A stretch of 64,000 nucleotides of DNA from Lishizhenia tianjinensis (GTDB taxonomy: Bacteria; Bacteroidota; Bacteroidia; Flavobacteriales_D; Crocinitomicaceae): NCBI RefSeq assembly GCF_900116425.1, contig NZ_FPAS01000001.1, positions 1,042,767 to 1,106,766 on the forward strand, read 5' to 3'. The notes beneath the pieces are model-generated. The model was not told the DNA's origin. It saw only the letters and a program-made list of their open reading frames with translations, and made no database searches. Of the stretch, positions 25,467-34,756 are shown piece by piece; within the stretch, counting starts at the first letter, position 1, and each line of letters starts with the position of its first letter. The position numbers and the translations under genes were made by a program.

Positions 25467-28160
25467 ATGTCAGAAGAAAACAGCAACCCATACGACGAAG
25501 AAGAAAACAAGGATATCAACCCTGAGGAGAATCCTGAACATGACGATAACACCAGAGAGCTTGACGATAAAATAGTTCCATTAAGTGGACTCTATGAGAA
25601 CTGGTTCTTAGATTACGCATCTTATGTAATTCTAGAAAGAGCCGTTCCAGGATTGTACGATGGGATGAAGCCTGTGCAACGTAGAATTTTGCACTCCATG
25701 AAAGAAATGGATGATGGTCGTTACAACAAAGTGGCCAACATCATTGGTAACACCATGAAATATCACCCCCATGGTGACGCTTCTATTGGTGATGCTTTGG
25801 TTCAATTGGGACAAAAAGATTTACTGATAGACTGTCAGGGAAACTGGGGAAATACACTAACGGGGGACTCCGCAGCGGCTGCCAGATATATAGAAGCTAG
25901 ACTTTCAAAATTTGCCAATCACGTTGTCTTTAACCCAAAGACTACAAATTGGTTGTCAAGTTACGATGGTCGTAACAAAGAACCCGAAAACCTTCCCATA
26001 AAGTTCCCTCTCTTATTAGCACAAGGTGCCGAGGGTATTGCTGTGGGTATGGCTTGTAAGATATTACCTCATAACTTCATTGAATTGATAGACAACTCTA
26101 TCAATCACTTAAGAGGTAGAAAAGTGGAATTTTATCCCGACTTCCCAAATGGAGGTATGGCAGATTTCACCAATTACAACGATGGTTTACGAGGTGGAAA
26201 AGTAAGGGTACGTGCTAAGATTGTTAAAGTTGATAAAAAGACTTTAGTCATTAACGAAATTCCTTACGGTACAACGACTACATCTTTGATTGAATCTATC
26301 CTTAAAGCCAACGATAAGGGAAAGATTAAAATCAAAAAAATAGAAGACAATACAGCACAAGATGCTGAAATTATGATTCACTTACCACCGGGTGTGAGTC
26401 CAGATAAACTTATAGATGCACTTTACGCCTTTACAGACTGTGAAGTATCTATTTCTCCAAACTCATCTGTAATTGATAAGGATACGCCTAAATTCTTAGG
26501 TGTTACACAAATCCTAAAAACCAATACAGACAATACTGTTCAGCTCTTAAAATTAGAGTTAGAAATTAAAAAAGGAGAACTAGAGGAACAATGGCATTTT
26601 AGTTCTTTGGAAAAAATCTTCATTGAAAAACGTATTTACCGTTTAATTGAAGAGGAAGAAACTTGGGAAGGAGTTATTAGCGCCATTGATACAGGATTAA
26701 AACCTCACATTACGCACTTGAAGCGCGAGGTTACAGAAGAAGACATCGCTCGATTAACTGAAATCAGAATTAAGCGTATTTCTAAATTCGACAGTTTCAA
26801 AGCAGATGAAATCATCAACCGTTTGGAAGATGAATTGAAAAACGTTGAATACAAATTAGACAACTTAATAGAACATGCAGTTGATTACTTCAAAGACCTG
26901 AAGAAAAAATTCTCTGCAGGAAAAGAACGTAAAACGGAAATTAAGGTATTTGATAACATCAATGCCTCTAAAGTAATTATAGCTAACCGTAAATTCTATG
27001 TAGACAAGAAGGAAGGATTTATTGGGTATAGTTTACGAAATGCTGAGTACATTCAAGATTGTTCTGAAATAGACGACATTATCATTTTCTTCGAATCAGG
27101 TAAAATGATGATTACTAAAATTGCCGACAAAAAATTCGTAGGAAAAGGAATTGTACACGCAGCAGTTTGGAAAAGAGGTGATAAACGTACTATTTACCAT
27201 CTCTTCTACAAGGATGGAACTGGTGGACCAACTATGATGAAGCGATTTAGCGTGAAATCTATCACCAGAGATAAAGAATATGATTTAACGAAAGGTACCA
27301 AAGGATCTAAAATGTTATACTTCTCTGTTCATCCAAATGGAGAACGTGAAGTGGTAACTGTACACTTAAGACCTCGTCCACACTTGAAACGTATACGTTG
27401 GGATTTGGATTTGGGAGAACTCCTAATCAAAGGTAGAAGTGCCGGTGGTAATATCGTAACTAAAGAAATCGTTTCTAAAATCACACAAAAAGAAGTGGGT
27501 GGTTCAACGCTTGCCGCACGTAAAATATGGTACGACGATGTAGTGGGTAGATTAAATGACGACCAAAGAGGTAAATTCTTAGGTAGCTTTAAAGGTGAAG
27601 ACAAAATCTTAACCCTTTACAGCAACGGAGAATACAGATTGTCGCACTTCGATTTATCTACACACTTTGACGAGGATATGATACACATAGAAAAATGGAA
27701 CCCTCACCATGCTCTATCTTGTGTATACTATGATGGTGAAAAAGACATCCATTTTGTGAAGCGTTTCGAATGTGAAGTTACAACAGACAAACGAGTATCA
27801 TTTATTAGCGATGCCGAAGGATCTTATTTAGACGTTGTATCTACAGCACATCAACCGCGTATAAAAATCATTTACAACAAACTACTTAAAGCAACCAAAA
27901 ACTTACCGGATAGAGAGGTGAATTTGGCAGATTTCATCGATGTAAAAGGAATGAAGTCTCAAGGGAATCAACTTACTAAATTAAAGGTAAAAGAGATTGT
28001 ATTAGATCATCCTATTGAGGGAGATGAACCTTGGCCGGATGAAGTAAAAAAAGAAGAGGTAAACAACAGCGCTGAAGACGATAACAACGAAGAAGGAAGT
28101 GTTGAAGTAGAATGGGATATGACCAAAAAAACAGACGATGGTAACCCAACTTTGTTTTAA
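25467..28160 (+). CDS. parC: DNA topoisomerase IV subunit A
   Basis: 897 residues: acidic N-terminal tail (1-35), winged-helix breakage-reunion domain with catalytic Y141 in AAAARYIEARLS, tower and coiled coil (to about 500), and a C-terminal beta-pinwheel with degenerate blades, ending in an acidic tail. The quinolone-determining region reads HPHGDASIGDAL (100-111): position 105, equal to Ser83 of E. coli GyrA, is alanine, while D109 matches Asp87. No GyrA-box (QRRGGKG-like) is evident, which supports ParC. It cuts and rejoins DNA in the ParC2ParE2 tetramer. Follows parE directly. Confidence 0.92.
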   Translation: MSEENSNPYDEEENKDINPEENPEHDDNTRELDDKIVPLSGLYENWFLDYASYVILERAVPGLYDGMKPVQRRILHSMKEMDDGRYNKVANIIGNTMKYHPHGDASIGDALVQLGQKDLLIDCQGNWGNTLTGDSAAAARYIEARLSKFANHVVFNPKTTNWLSSYDGRNKEPENLPIKFPLLLAQGAEGIAVGMACKILPHNFIELIDNSINHLRGRKVEFYPDFPNGGMADFTNYNDGLRGGKVRVRAKIVKVDKKTLVINEIPYGTTTTSLIESILKANDKGKIKIKKIEDNTAQDAEIMIHLPPGVSPDKLIDALYAFTDCEVSISPNSSVIDKDTPKFLGVTQILKTNTDNTVQLLKLELEIKKGELEEQWHFSSLEKIFIEKRIYRLIEEEETWEGVISAIDTGLKPHITHLKREVTEEDIARLTEIRIKRISKFDSFKADEIINRLEDELKNVEYKLDNLIEHAVDYFKDLKKKFSAGKERKTEIKVFDNINASKVIIANRKFYVDKKEGFIGYSLRNAEYIQDCSEIDDIIIFFESGKMMITKIADKKFVGKGIVHAAVWKRGDKRTIYHLFYKDGTGGPTMMKRFSVKSITRDKEYDLTKGTKGSKMLYFSVHPNGEREVVTVHLRPRPHLKRIRWDLDLGELLIKGRSAGGNIVTKEIVSKITQKEVGGSTLAARKIWYDDVVGRLNDDQRGKFLGSFKGEDKILTLYSNGEYRLSHFDLSTHFDEDMIHIEKWNPHHALSCVYYDGEKDIHFVKRFECEVTTDKRVSFISDAEGSYLDVVSTAHQPRIKIIYNKLLKATKNLPDREVNLADFIDVKGMKSQGNQLTKLKVKEIVLDHPIEGDEPWPDEVKKEEVNNSAEDDNNEEGSVEVEWDMTKKTDDGNPTLF

Positions 28161-28162
28161 AT

Positions 28163-28516
28163 ATGGAATACGTAAATAAATATAGAACGATACGTCAAGA
28201 AGAAATTACTCTCTTGCACCACATGTTAAATTTGGCTAATTTGAACATTGCCGATTTTCCACATACCGAAAGGGTCTTTGAATATGAAGGTGGAAAGATG
28301 GGGAGCATTAATTTCGACAATGACAATACAGATAATTATCTCGGCGATATTATGGCCATTGAATTTAAAGATGAAGACCACGTTCGCGTTGTTGTAACAC
28401 TTACTGTAGACAAAGATCAGAAGCTCTTGGATATGGATTTTTGGAAAGAAGACTTTTCTGCCCTTAAAAAATACCCAACACCCGATATAGTGAGCAAAGC
28501 GCAGCACATCATTTAA
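28163..28516 (+). CDS. Small protein of unknown function downstream of parC
   Basis: 117 residues, ATG 2 bases after the parC stop codon, so certainly co-transcribed. It opens with helices (YRTIRQEEITLLHHMLNLANL) and continues with beta strands (GGKMGSINFDND, HVRVVVTLTVDKDQKLLDMDFW), an alpha/beta single-domain layout without signal peptide or membrane segment. I do not recognise the family with confidence. A strong terminator follows at 28538. Confidence 0.7.
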   Translation: MEYVNKYRTIRQEEITLLHHMLNLANLNIADFPHTERVFEYEGGKMGSINFDNDNTDNYLGDIMAIEFKDEDHVRVVVTLTVDKDQKLLDMDFWKEDFSALKKYPTPDIVSKAQHII

Positions 28517-28537
28517 ATGATAAGGATGAAATTACTA

Positions 28538-28568
28538 AGCCGGCATATGAAAATATGTCGGCTTTTTT
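28538..28568 (+). terminator. Terminator of the parE-parC operon
   Basis: AGCCGGCATAT pairs with ATATGTCGGCT (11 bp, one G-U) around the tetraloop GAAA, followed by TTTTTT. Confidence 0.92.
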
Positions 28569-28600
28569 ATTGCACTCTATTTTAAGTAGATAAAATCATT

Positions 28601-28616
28601 TTTAGACTTATCTAAA
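28601..28616. promoter_or_regulatory. Palindromic operator overlapping the TonB-receptor promoter
   Basis: TTTAGACTTATCTAAA is an inverted repeat (TTTAGA-N4-TCTAAA) that covers the -33 position of the promoter whose -7 box is TATATTTG at 28621-28628. This placement fits a repressor. The shape resembles sites of DtxR/MntR-type metal regulators; the regulator is not in the window and this assignment is inference. Confidence 0.5.
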
Positions 28617-28620
28617 TTTA

Positions 28621-28628
28621 TATATTTG
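28621..28628 (+). promoter_or_regulatory. -7 box of the TonB-dependent receptor gene
   Basis: TATATTTG, an exact TAnnTTTG match, 26 bases before the ATG at 28655. The T-rich stretch at 28598-28603 is a plausible -33 region. Confidence 0.55.
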
Positions 28629-28654
28629 CAAAAGTAAATTTAGAAACACATACT

Positions 28655-30904
28655 ATGCGAATATTATTTTACATACTACTAACAATAAACAGTCTGCCTT
28701 TTCTTGCGCAAGAATTACAACTTGTCAATGAAAAAGAAGCTCCTTTGGCTTATGCAAAAGTTTATTTTCATCAAAAAGATACACTTTGTATTGCTGATGC
28801 ACATGGAAGCATAGACATGCAGTTTATTGAGCAAACCCCAACCAAACTCACCATTAGACACGCAGAAATAAAAGACACTACCCTCCTACTCACTCCACCT
28901 TACTCTCAACTAACCTTGAGCATCCCCAGAAAGCAACTTTTACAAGATTTCGATGAAGTGGTTGTAAGTGCAACACTTTCAAAACTCTCTAAAAAAAATA
29001 GTCCCGTAAACGTCGAAGTCTACAGCTCAGAATACTTTGAAGCCAACCCTACTCCTTCGCTCTTCGAATCCATGCAAAATGTGAATGGCGTTCGCCCTCA
29101 ATTGAATTGCAATGTTTGCAACACAGGAGATATACATATCAATGGTTTAGAAGGTCCTTACACTATGATACTCATAGATGGTATGCCTATAGTTAGCGGA
29201 CTTAGCACAGTTTACGGATTATCCGGAATTCCACAGTCTATGATAGAACGAATAGAAATCATCAAAGGTCCAGCCAGTACACTTTACGGTTCGGAGGCTG
29301 TAGGAGGTCTGATAAATGTGATCACAAAAGATCCATCATTAACCAAGGGAATTGTAATCAATAACATGCTCACTTCATGGGGAGAAAACAACTTAGATTT
29401 TTCTTCTGCCTATAAAATCGGTGCAAAAACAAAAGCCTTATTAGGGTTCAATTTTTTTAATTATTCCTTCCCTATAGATAACAACCATGACAACTTTACC
29501 GATGTAACCTTATCGAACAGACTGTCTCTTTTTAACACCTTCAACCATATCACTCCAAAGAATAAAGCTCACAGTCTCGCTTTCCGTGTTGTGCATGAAA
29601 ATAGATGGGGAGGAGAAATGAATTGGACCCCTGAATTTAGAGGAACCGATAGTATTTACGGCGAAAGCATTTTAACAAATAGATGGGAAATTTTTTCCAA
29701 ACATCAACTCGACAAAGCCAAACACCTTAACCTTCAATTCTCAGCCAATGGACATTACCAGGACTCCTATTATGGTACTACTTCTTTTAATGCACAGCAA
29801 CACGTTGTTTTTGGTCAATTAACCTACAATAAAACCTTGGGACAAAACCACAAACTATTAAGTGGTGTTGCAATGAGATATACCCATTATGACGATAACA
29901 CACCTGCCACTGAAGCTCTACAAAACTTGCACACCTTACTTCCGGGTGTATTTCTTCAAGATCAAATACAAATCGACGCTCAGAACAATCTTCTTATTGG
30001 TATTCGTTATGATTACAACAGCAAGCATGGAAACATCATCTCTCCTCGACTCAATTATAAATGGAATTCTAAAAAAACAAACACCATTCTTCGTCTTGGA
30101 CTAGGAAACGGATATAGAGTTGCCAATGTATTTACAGAAGATCACGCAGCTTTAACAGGCGCAAGAACGGTTGAATTTGTTGAAGCATTGTCGCCAGAAA
30201 CATCTTACAATGCCAATATCAATTTAGATCAAACCATCGTAAAATTTGACAAAGTACTTCTTACGTTAGACGCTAGTTTATTCTATACCTACTTCACCAA
30301 TAGAATTATAGCTGATTACGAAAGTGATCCCGATAAAATCATTTACGACAATTTAGATGGTTTTGCCGTTTCACAAGGGGCATCTATGAACGCTCAGGCA
30401 CATTTTACCAATGGCATCAACCTTAGGTTAGGATTCAACTTGCAGGACGTTTCCTTTACAGAAAATGGGCAACGTAAAACTCAAATACTAACCGAGAAAA
30501 TATCAGGAACTTGGTCTGTTTCTTTCCCTATAAATCCCTTGCATTTAAGTATAGATTACACCGGGAATTTGTATGGACCTATGCGACTTCCTCTTGTAAG
30601 TGATTTAGACAGCAGAGATGAATTTTCCCCTTACTGGAGCTTGCAGAACATTAAGATAAATTTCAATTACTTTAAACGCGTAGAGTTATATGCAGGTGTT
30701 AAAAACTTACTAAATTTCACACCGCCAGCCAACAGTATCGCAAGGGCTTTTGATCCCTTTGATAAAGAGGTCAGTTTTGATGCCGATGGAAACGCCTTGG
30801 CCACGCCGAACAATCCAGAAGCACTGACTTTTGATCCGTCTTATGTATATGCACCCAATCAGGGTATAAGAGTATTCATAGGCGTTAAATGGAATATTAA
30901 ATAG
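28655..30904 (+). CDS. TonB-dependent outer-membrane receptor
   Basis: 749 residues: signal peptide (1-18), a short carboxypeptidase-regulatory-like beta domain (about 20-95), plug domain (about 105-225, with DEVVVSAT as TonB-box-like start, DIHINGLEGPYTMILIDGMP and the GPASTLYGSEAVGGLINVITK plug end), then a 22-strand-type barrel ending in a beta strand (GIRVFIGVKWNIK). A CNVC pair lies in the plug. It imports an unknown ligand using TonB energy. The overlapping palindrome in its promoter suggests metal- or siderophore-related control (inference). Single-gene unit between two strong terminators. Confidence 0.93.
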   Translation: MRILFYILLTINSLPFLAQELQLVNEKEAPLAYAKVYFHQKDTLCIADAHGSIDMQFIEQTPTKLTIRHAEIKDTTLLLTPPYSQLTLSIPRKQLLQDFDEVVVSATLSKLSKKNSPVNVEVYSSEYFEANPTPSLFESMQNVNGVRPQLNCNVCNTGDIHINGLEGPYTMILIDGMPIVSGLSTVYGLSGIPQSMIERIEIIKGPASTLYGSEAVGGLINVITKDPSLTKGIVINNMLTSWGENNLDFSSAYKIGAKTKALLGFNFFNYSFPIDNNHDNFTDVTLSNRLSLFNTFNHITPKNKAHSLAFRVVHENRWGGEMNWTPEFRGTDSIYGESILTNRWEIFSKHQLDKAKHLNLQFSANGHYQDSYYGTTSFNAQQHVVFGQLTYNKTLGQNHKLLSGVAMRYTHYDDNTPATEALQNLHTLLPGVFLQDQIQIDAQNNLLIGIRYDYNSKHGNIISPRLNYKWNSKKTNTILRLGLGNGYRVANVFTEDHAALTGARTVEFVEALSPETSYNANINLDQTIVKFDKVLLTLDASLFYTYFTNRIIADYESDPDKIIYDNLDGFAVSQGASMNAQAHFTNGINLRLGFNLQDVSFTENGQRKTQILTEKISGTWSVSFPINPLHLSIDYTGNLYGPMRLPLVSDLDSRDEFSPYWSLQNIKINFNYFKRVELYAGVKNLLNFTPPANSIARAFDPFDKEVSFDADGNALATPNNPEALTFDPSYVYAPNQGIRVFIGVKWNIK

Positions 30905-30961
30905 GCCGTGATTATCTGGCTATACATTACTAGTTTTACAGCTGCATTCCTGTAAATACTT

Positions 30962-31003
30962 AAAACAAAGCTCAAACTTCTAAGGTCGTTTGGGCTTTGT
31001 TTG
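30962..31003 (+). terminator. Terminator of the TonB-receptor gene
   Basis: AAAACAAAGCTCAAAC pairs with GTTTGGGCTTTGTTT (about 14 bp, one T-G) around a 10-base loop, followed by a T-rich tail. Confidence 0.85.
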
Positions 31004-31109
31004 TATTTACGAGCTATCCATCAGCAAAAGCTATTCATTTCTATCCAGCACGGGAAGACGTTGAGATTGTGATGGAGTGAACAGTTGGAGATCTTAAGCT
31101 ATTTTTTAT

Positions 31110-31313
31110 TGATTAGTCGCATGTTTGCCAAAACACTTCTTCTTGTTATCCCTTGGTTTTATTAGCTTCTATAAACTCCTAGAGGTACTTCAAGAAATTA
31201 TTCCACCTAAAACTTAAAGAAAATCACAAAAACCTCGAGACGTTTATTAAGAAAAAGGCTCCAAACCTCAGTAAAATAGGGACATCAGCCTTTGGCAAAC
31301 ATGCGACTAATCA
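31110..31313. repeat. 204-bp element bounded by perfect 23-bp inverted repeats (MITE-like)
   Basis: The 23 bases at 31110-31132 (beginning TGATTAGTCGCATG) are the exact reverse complement of 31291-31313. Inside, ATAAACTCCTAGAGGTACTT on the plus strand and a similar 20-mer on the minus strand (ATAAACGTCTCGAGG...) agree at about 15 of 20 positions, so the element looks like a decayed longer inverted duplication. No transposase or full reading frame fits inside and no clear target-site duplication is seen. It could be a MITE, a collapsed insertion sequence or a stem-loop RNA locus. It fills most of the 541-base gene-free stretch 30905-31445. Confidence 0.55.
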
Positions 31314-31396
31314 GGTCTAATTTTTCATTCAACCATCACCTCTGTACCTCCACAAAATCTCAAACTCTTACTCCGAAACAAACTTTCATGCAACAA

Positions 31397-31426
31397 AAAA
31401 GTCCGACGCTTTCACGTCGGACTTTT
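31397..31426 (-). terminator. Terminator of the T9SS-secreted protein gene (bidirectional)
   Basis: AAAAGTCCGACG and CGTCGGACTTTT form a perfect 12-bp stem with a 6-base loop; T-runs flank both sides, so it can act on both strands. It lies 20 bases after the stop codon at 31446. Confidence 0.9.
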
Positions 31427-31445
31427 AAGGAAATAAATTATTGTA

Positions 31446-34400
31446 TTATAACTTCACAAACTTACCAGTTGCTGATTGACCAGCTACTTTGATAATGTAA
31501 GTACCGTTCGGTAAATTGCTTGCATCGAAGTTAACTTTGTTTTTACCTTTAACTAAACCTTTTGCATCAACCGTTTTCACAACAGTTCCAGCAAGGTTGT
31601 AGAAGTAAATCGTTGCGTTAGAAGCTTCAACATCATTCAATACTACAGCAGCATATCCAGATGAAGGATTTGGATAAATCGTTAATACTTCCTTCTCAAC
31701 TTTTTCATTCATTGGATTGTTAGAAGTAGTTTCTTCAACATTAACAGTAGATGTTGTTTTGAAGATACCTCTACCAAATGTTCCGATGTAGATTTCTCCG
31801 TAACCTGGGTTACCTCCTAAGTAGTTCTCATCTCTCCAGTTTTGCTCAACAGTGAAAGCTGGTGTTCCTTCAAACAAGTCTTTACCACCTGCTGCTACAG
31901 ACCATGTTGCACCACCATCTTCTGAAACCATAGCTCCATTGTATGTTGCTGCTACCAATAACTGACTGTTATTTCTTTCAATAACTACATCGTAAATTGG
32001 CATTGCTTCTGTTCCAACCTGAGTTAAAGTTGGTGTTGCAGAAGTACCATTTGTAGATTTAAATACACCATTGTTAACTCCTGCTTGAGTTACAACTAAT
32101 AAATCTGGGTTTTTGTGATCAATACCTAAAGCTCTTAAACTGTTTGCTCCTGAGAATTGTACCACAGATGTAGCAGTTGCTCCTTCATCTAAATCACATT
32201 TCAATTCGAAATCATCGTCAGATGAGTAAACTGAACCTAAACCATCGATTCTGTGTAATTGTCCACCAGCTACAACAAACATGTGATTTAAATCTTCAGA
32301 GAATTCTACATCCATACCTCTGTTGATAGAACCAGCACTAACAGAACCTAAGTTCTCAGCAATTCTAACCCATTTTGGGTTTTGCTCTGCAAATCTTAAG
32401 GCATCTCTAGTACCCCATAATTCACCACCATTATTCGTAGTAGCAATAACAAACCAAGATTGGAAAGGATCCTGAACAGTTAATGTATCCCATGCTACAC
32501 CTATAGCGATAGTATCCATTCCCATATCATAAATCTCAGAAGGGTTAATCGAGTTACTTCCGTAGTAGTGGTCGTATGCAGTTACACCTTCTACGATTAC
32601 TGTATCCATTCCTGCTGGTAAATCAATAACAATTGAATCTCCAACTGCTGGTGGGTAACCAGAACCTGTAATTGCTGTGTAAGGGTATTGACCTAAGTCA
32701 AACTGATTTCCTGCTGAATCTTCGACTAAATAATCAAGTCCTGTTAAAGACGGATTGTAGTATAAAGTATCATCATATCTTAAATCTATAGGAGTAATGT
32801 AATCAATTGTATCACCAGTTGAGGCAGAAGGCACTTTTAACGCATCACCTGCTGCGTAACTTTGTAACGGTACATACAAAACACTATCCTCAGAATTTTC
32901 ATCGTAGTATTCCGCCAATTCCATTTGAGTATGGAAGAAGTAGTGTGTACCTGTTCCTCCTAAACCATTTGTTCCGTAAATTGAAGCTGGTAATCCTAAA
33001 GGCATTGGACTAACTGATTCTCCTCTATCTGCTGATCTATAGATTACTTGGTAGTATAAAGAAGAGAATACAACATTAGGGTTGAAAGATGAAATGGCAC
33101 AATCAAAACCATCTCCTCCAGAAAACTCGATAAAGTCTTGGTAAGTTGCATTCGTGTGGTCATTATATAATGTACCGTTATCTTGTGCTCCACCGATTAC
33201 AGACATATCTAAACCGTAAGCGATATCGTAAAACTGGGTTGCATTAAAACCTCTATTTGCAGGTGTAAACGTAGTTCCTAAATCACTAGATCTACCAACA
33301 CCACCGTCGTTACCAACGTAAAGTGTATTTGAATTACTCCACTTTAATTCGTGGTTGTCCGCGTGAACATATAAAGGATCTTGAGGACTTCTAAACCATT
33401 CAGAAATTTTATCCCAAGAACCTGCGGCTGGTGAAGCTACTTGTTGTTGCCATTCCCATAAATCGATTCCACCGATAATTACTCTGTCCGCGTCAGTTGG
33501 ATCAAATGAAGCTGTTGAGTTGTAAACTCCTTGGTTGCTGTAAATATTTAATGGATCTGCAGCTGTTGGAGGAGTGTGTTGCTCCCATGTAATTCCATTA
33601 TCCACAGATAACCATTGTCCGGCATTAGTTCCTGAAGTTGGTGAACCTCCTGCAGGGTAAGTAAGTGCAGCGTAAACTTTGTACTTTCCATTTACTCTTT
33701 CATGAGAAATTGCATATTCAACTCTACCAAAAGATTGAATTATTTCTCCTGTTCCGTTACCAGCTCTATTCTCCCAAGTTGAACCTCCATCCGTAGAAAC
33801 ATGAGTTCTTGTTCCCACAGCTGCAACTATAACCATACCGTCATTAGACATTTTCAATGCAGAAATTGAACCTGGTGTTCCTAAGTCTACTGACTCTGTT
33901 TGAGTAGCTCCTGAAGTGTATTTTCTTAATCCTGTTTGAGTAGTAAAATAAATTGTGTTTGAATTTGCACAACCAACAACTTCAATAATTACATTGTAAC
34001 TATCAGTTCCAGGTACTAAACTCCATGTTGCTCCTTTATCTGGAGACATCCATAAACCGTTTCCTAATCCTTGTAAATCTTCACTGTATGCACTTCCTAA
34101 ACCAGTTGCTACGTAAATATTACCAGACTGGTCTTGTGCCATAGAAGAAATAAAATTCGTTCCAGGGAAGTTTTGAACTCTTGTCCAGTAGTTCGCCTTC
34201 CAAGGTGAATACCATAAACCTCCAGAAACTGAACCTGCCCAAACGTTATTTTCATCTTGGTGGTCAATTAAGATAGCTCTTGTTCTACCCCCAATGTTTG
34301 CAGGACCCTCTTCTTGCCATTTAATTACATTCGATTTTGCAGCATATTTATACTGCTCCATAATTTGGCCTATTTTTTCAGGAGTAGCTACTTCTCCTGT

Positions 34401-34586
34401 TTGATGGTCTATCAATCGAGCTTGGAACCACTCTTGTCTTTCAGACAAAGCAGAGTAAGACTCGAACGACTGTAAACTCTTCGGGGTATATTGACTCTCC
34501 TCCGAAGATGAAGGATACCAAACCATTGCAGCTGAAGCAATTGCAGCCACAGACAAGGTTCCTAATAACAATTTGTTACGCTTCAT
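31446..34586 (-). CDS. T9SS-secreted sortilin/VPS10-like propeller protein
   Basis: 1046 residues. N-terminal signal peptide (MKRNKLLLGTLSVAAIASA), then BNR/Asp-box-type beta-propeller repeats (S-x-D-x-G-x-T-W as in SPDKGATWSLV, STDGGSTWENR, SEDGGATWSVA), giving a sortilin-like fold. The C-terminus is a type A sorting domain: LTIYPNPSSGYAAV, an F-Y-N-L-A-G segment, G-T-Y-I-I-K-V and terminal GKFVKL, which targets the protein through the type IX secretion system to the cell surface. Codon choice is more uniform than in neighbours (recurrent GTAGAA, TCTCC-type optimal codons), suggesting an abundant protein. Substrate unknown; possibly adhesin or glycan-binding. Single gene with its own terminator. 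Confidence 0.88.
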   Translation of the reverse strand: MKRNKLLLGTLSVAAIASAAMVWYPSSSEESQYTPKSLQSFESYSALSERQEWFQARLIDHQTGEVATPEKIGQIMEQYKYAAKSNVIKWQEEGPANIGGRTRAILIDHQDENNVWAGSVSGGLWYSPWKANYWTRVQNFPGTNFISSMAQDQSGNIYVATGLGSAYSEDLQGLGNGLWMSPDKGATWSLVPGTDSYNVIIEVVGCANSNTIYFTTQTGLRKYTSGATQTESVDLGTPGSISALKMSNDGMVIVAAVGTRTHVSTDGGSTWENRAGNGTGEIIQSFGRVEYAISHERVNGKYKVYAALTYPAGGSPTSGTNAGQWLSVDNGITWEQHTPPTAADPLNIYSNQGVYNSTASFDPTDADRVIIGGIDLWEWQQQVASPAAGSWDKISEWFRSPQDPLYVHADNHELKWSNSNTLYVGNDGGVGRSSDLGTTFTPANRGFNATQFYDIAYGLDMSVIGGAQDNGTLYNDHTNATYQDFIEFSGGDGFDCAISSFNPNVVFSSLYYQVIYRSADRGESVSPMPLGLPASIYGTNGLGGTGTHYFFHTQMELAEYYDENSEDSVLYVPLQSYAAGDALKVPSASTGDTIDYITPIDLRYDDTLYYNPSLTGLDYLVEDSAGNQFDLGQYPYTAITGSGYPPAVGDSIVIDLPAGMDTVIVEGVTAYDHYYGSNSINPSEIYDMGMDTIAIGVAWDTLTVQDPFQSWFVIATTNNGGELWGTRDALRFAEQNPKWVRIAENLGSVSAGSINRGMDVEFSEDLNHMFVVAGGQLHRIDGLGSVYSSDDDFELKCDLDEGATATSVVQFSGANSLRALGIDHKNPDLLVVTQAGVNNGVFKSTNGTSATPTLTQVGTEAMPIYDVVIERNNSQLLVAATYNGAMVSEDGGATWSVAAGGKDLFEGTPAFTVEQNWRDENYLGGNPGYGEIYIGTFGRGIFKTTSTVNVEETTSNNPMNEKVEKEVLTIYPNPSSGYAAVVLNDVEASNATIYFYNLAGTVVKTVDAKGLVKGKNKVNFDASNLPNGTYIIKVAGQSATGKFVKL

Positions 34587-34756
34587 AAGTTATTTATTTC
34601 CTTTATTAATAGTTAAAGCAAGCGCCAAGTTACAAATAATTAATTTAACAGAAATTAAATTTTCGGATAACTTGACCGCATCATCATGTAAAATTAAAGA
34701 ATCACTTCTCCAATAAAAACAACAATCCCTTAAAGATTGTTCAATACTTTACATGT

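Noticed and set aside
31194-31319. A lysine-rich open frame of about 45 codons inside the MITE-like element as a transposase fragment
   Set aside because: Too short and without any recognisable transposase motif; kept only as part of the repeat.
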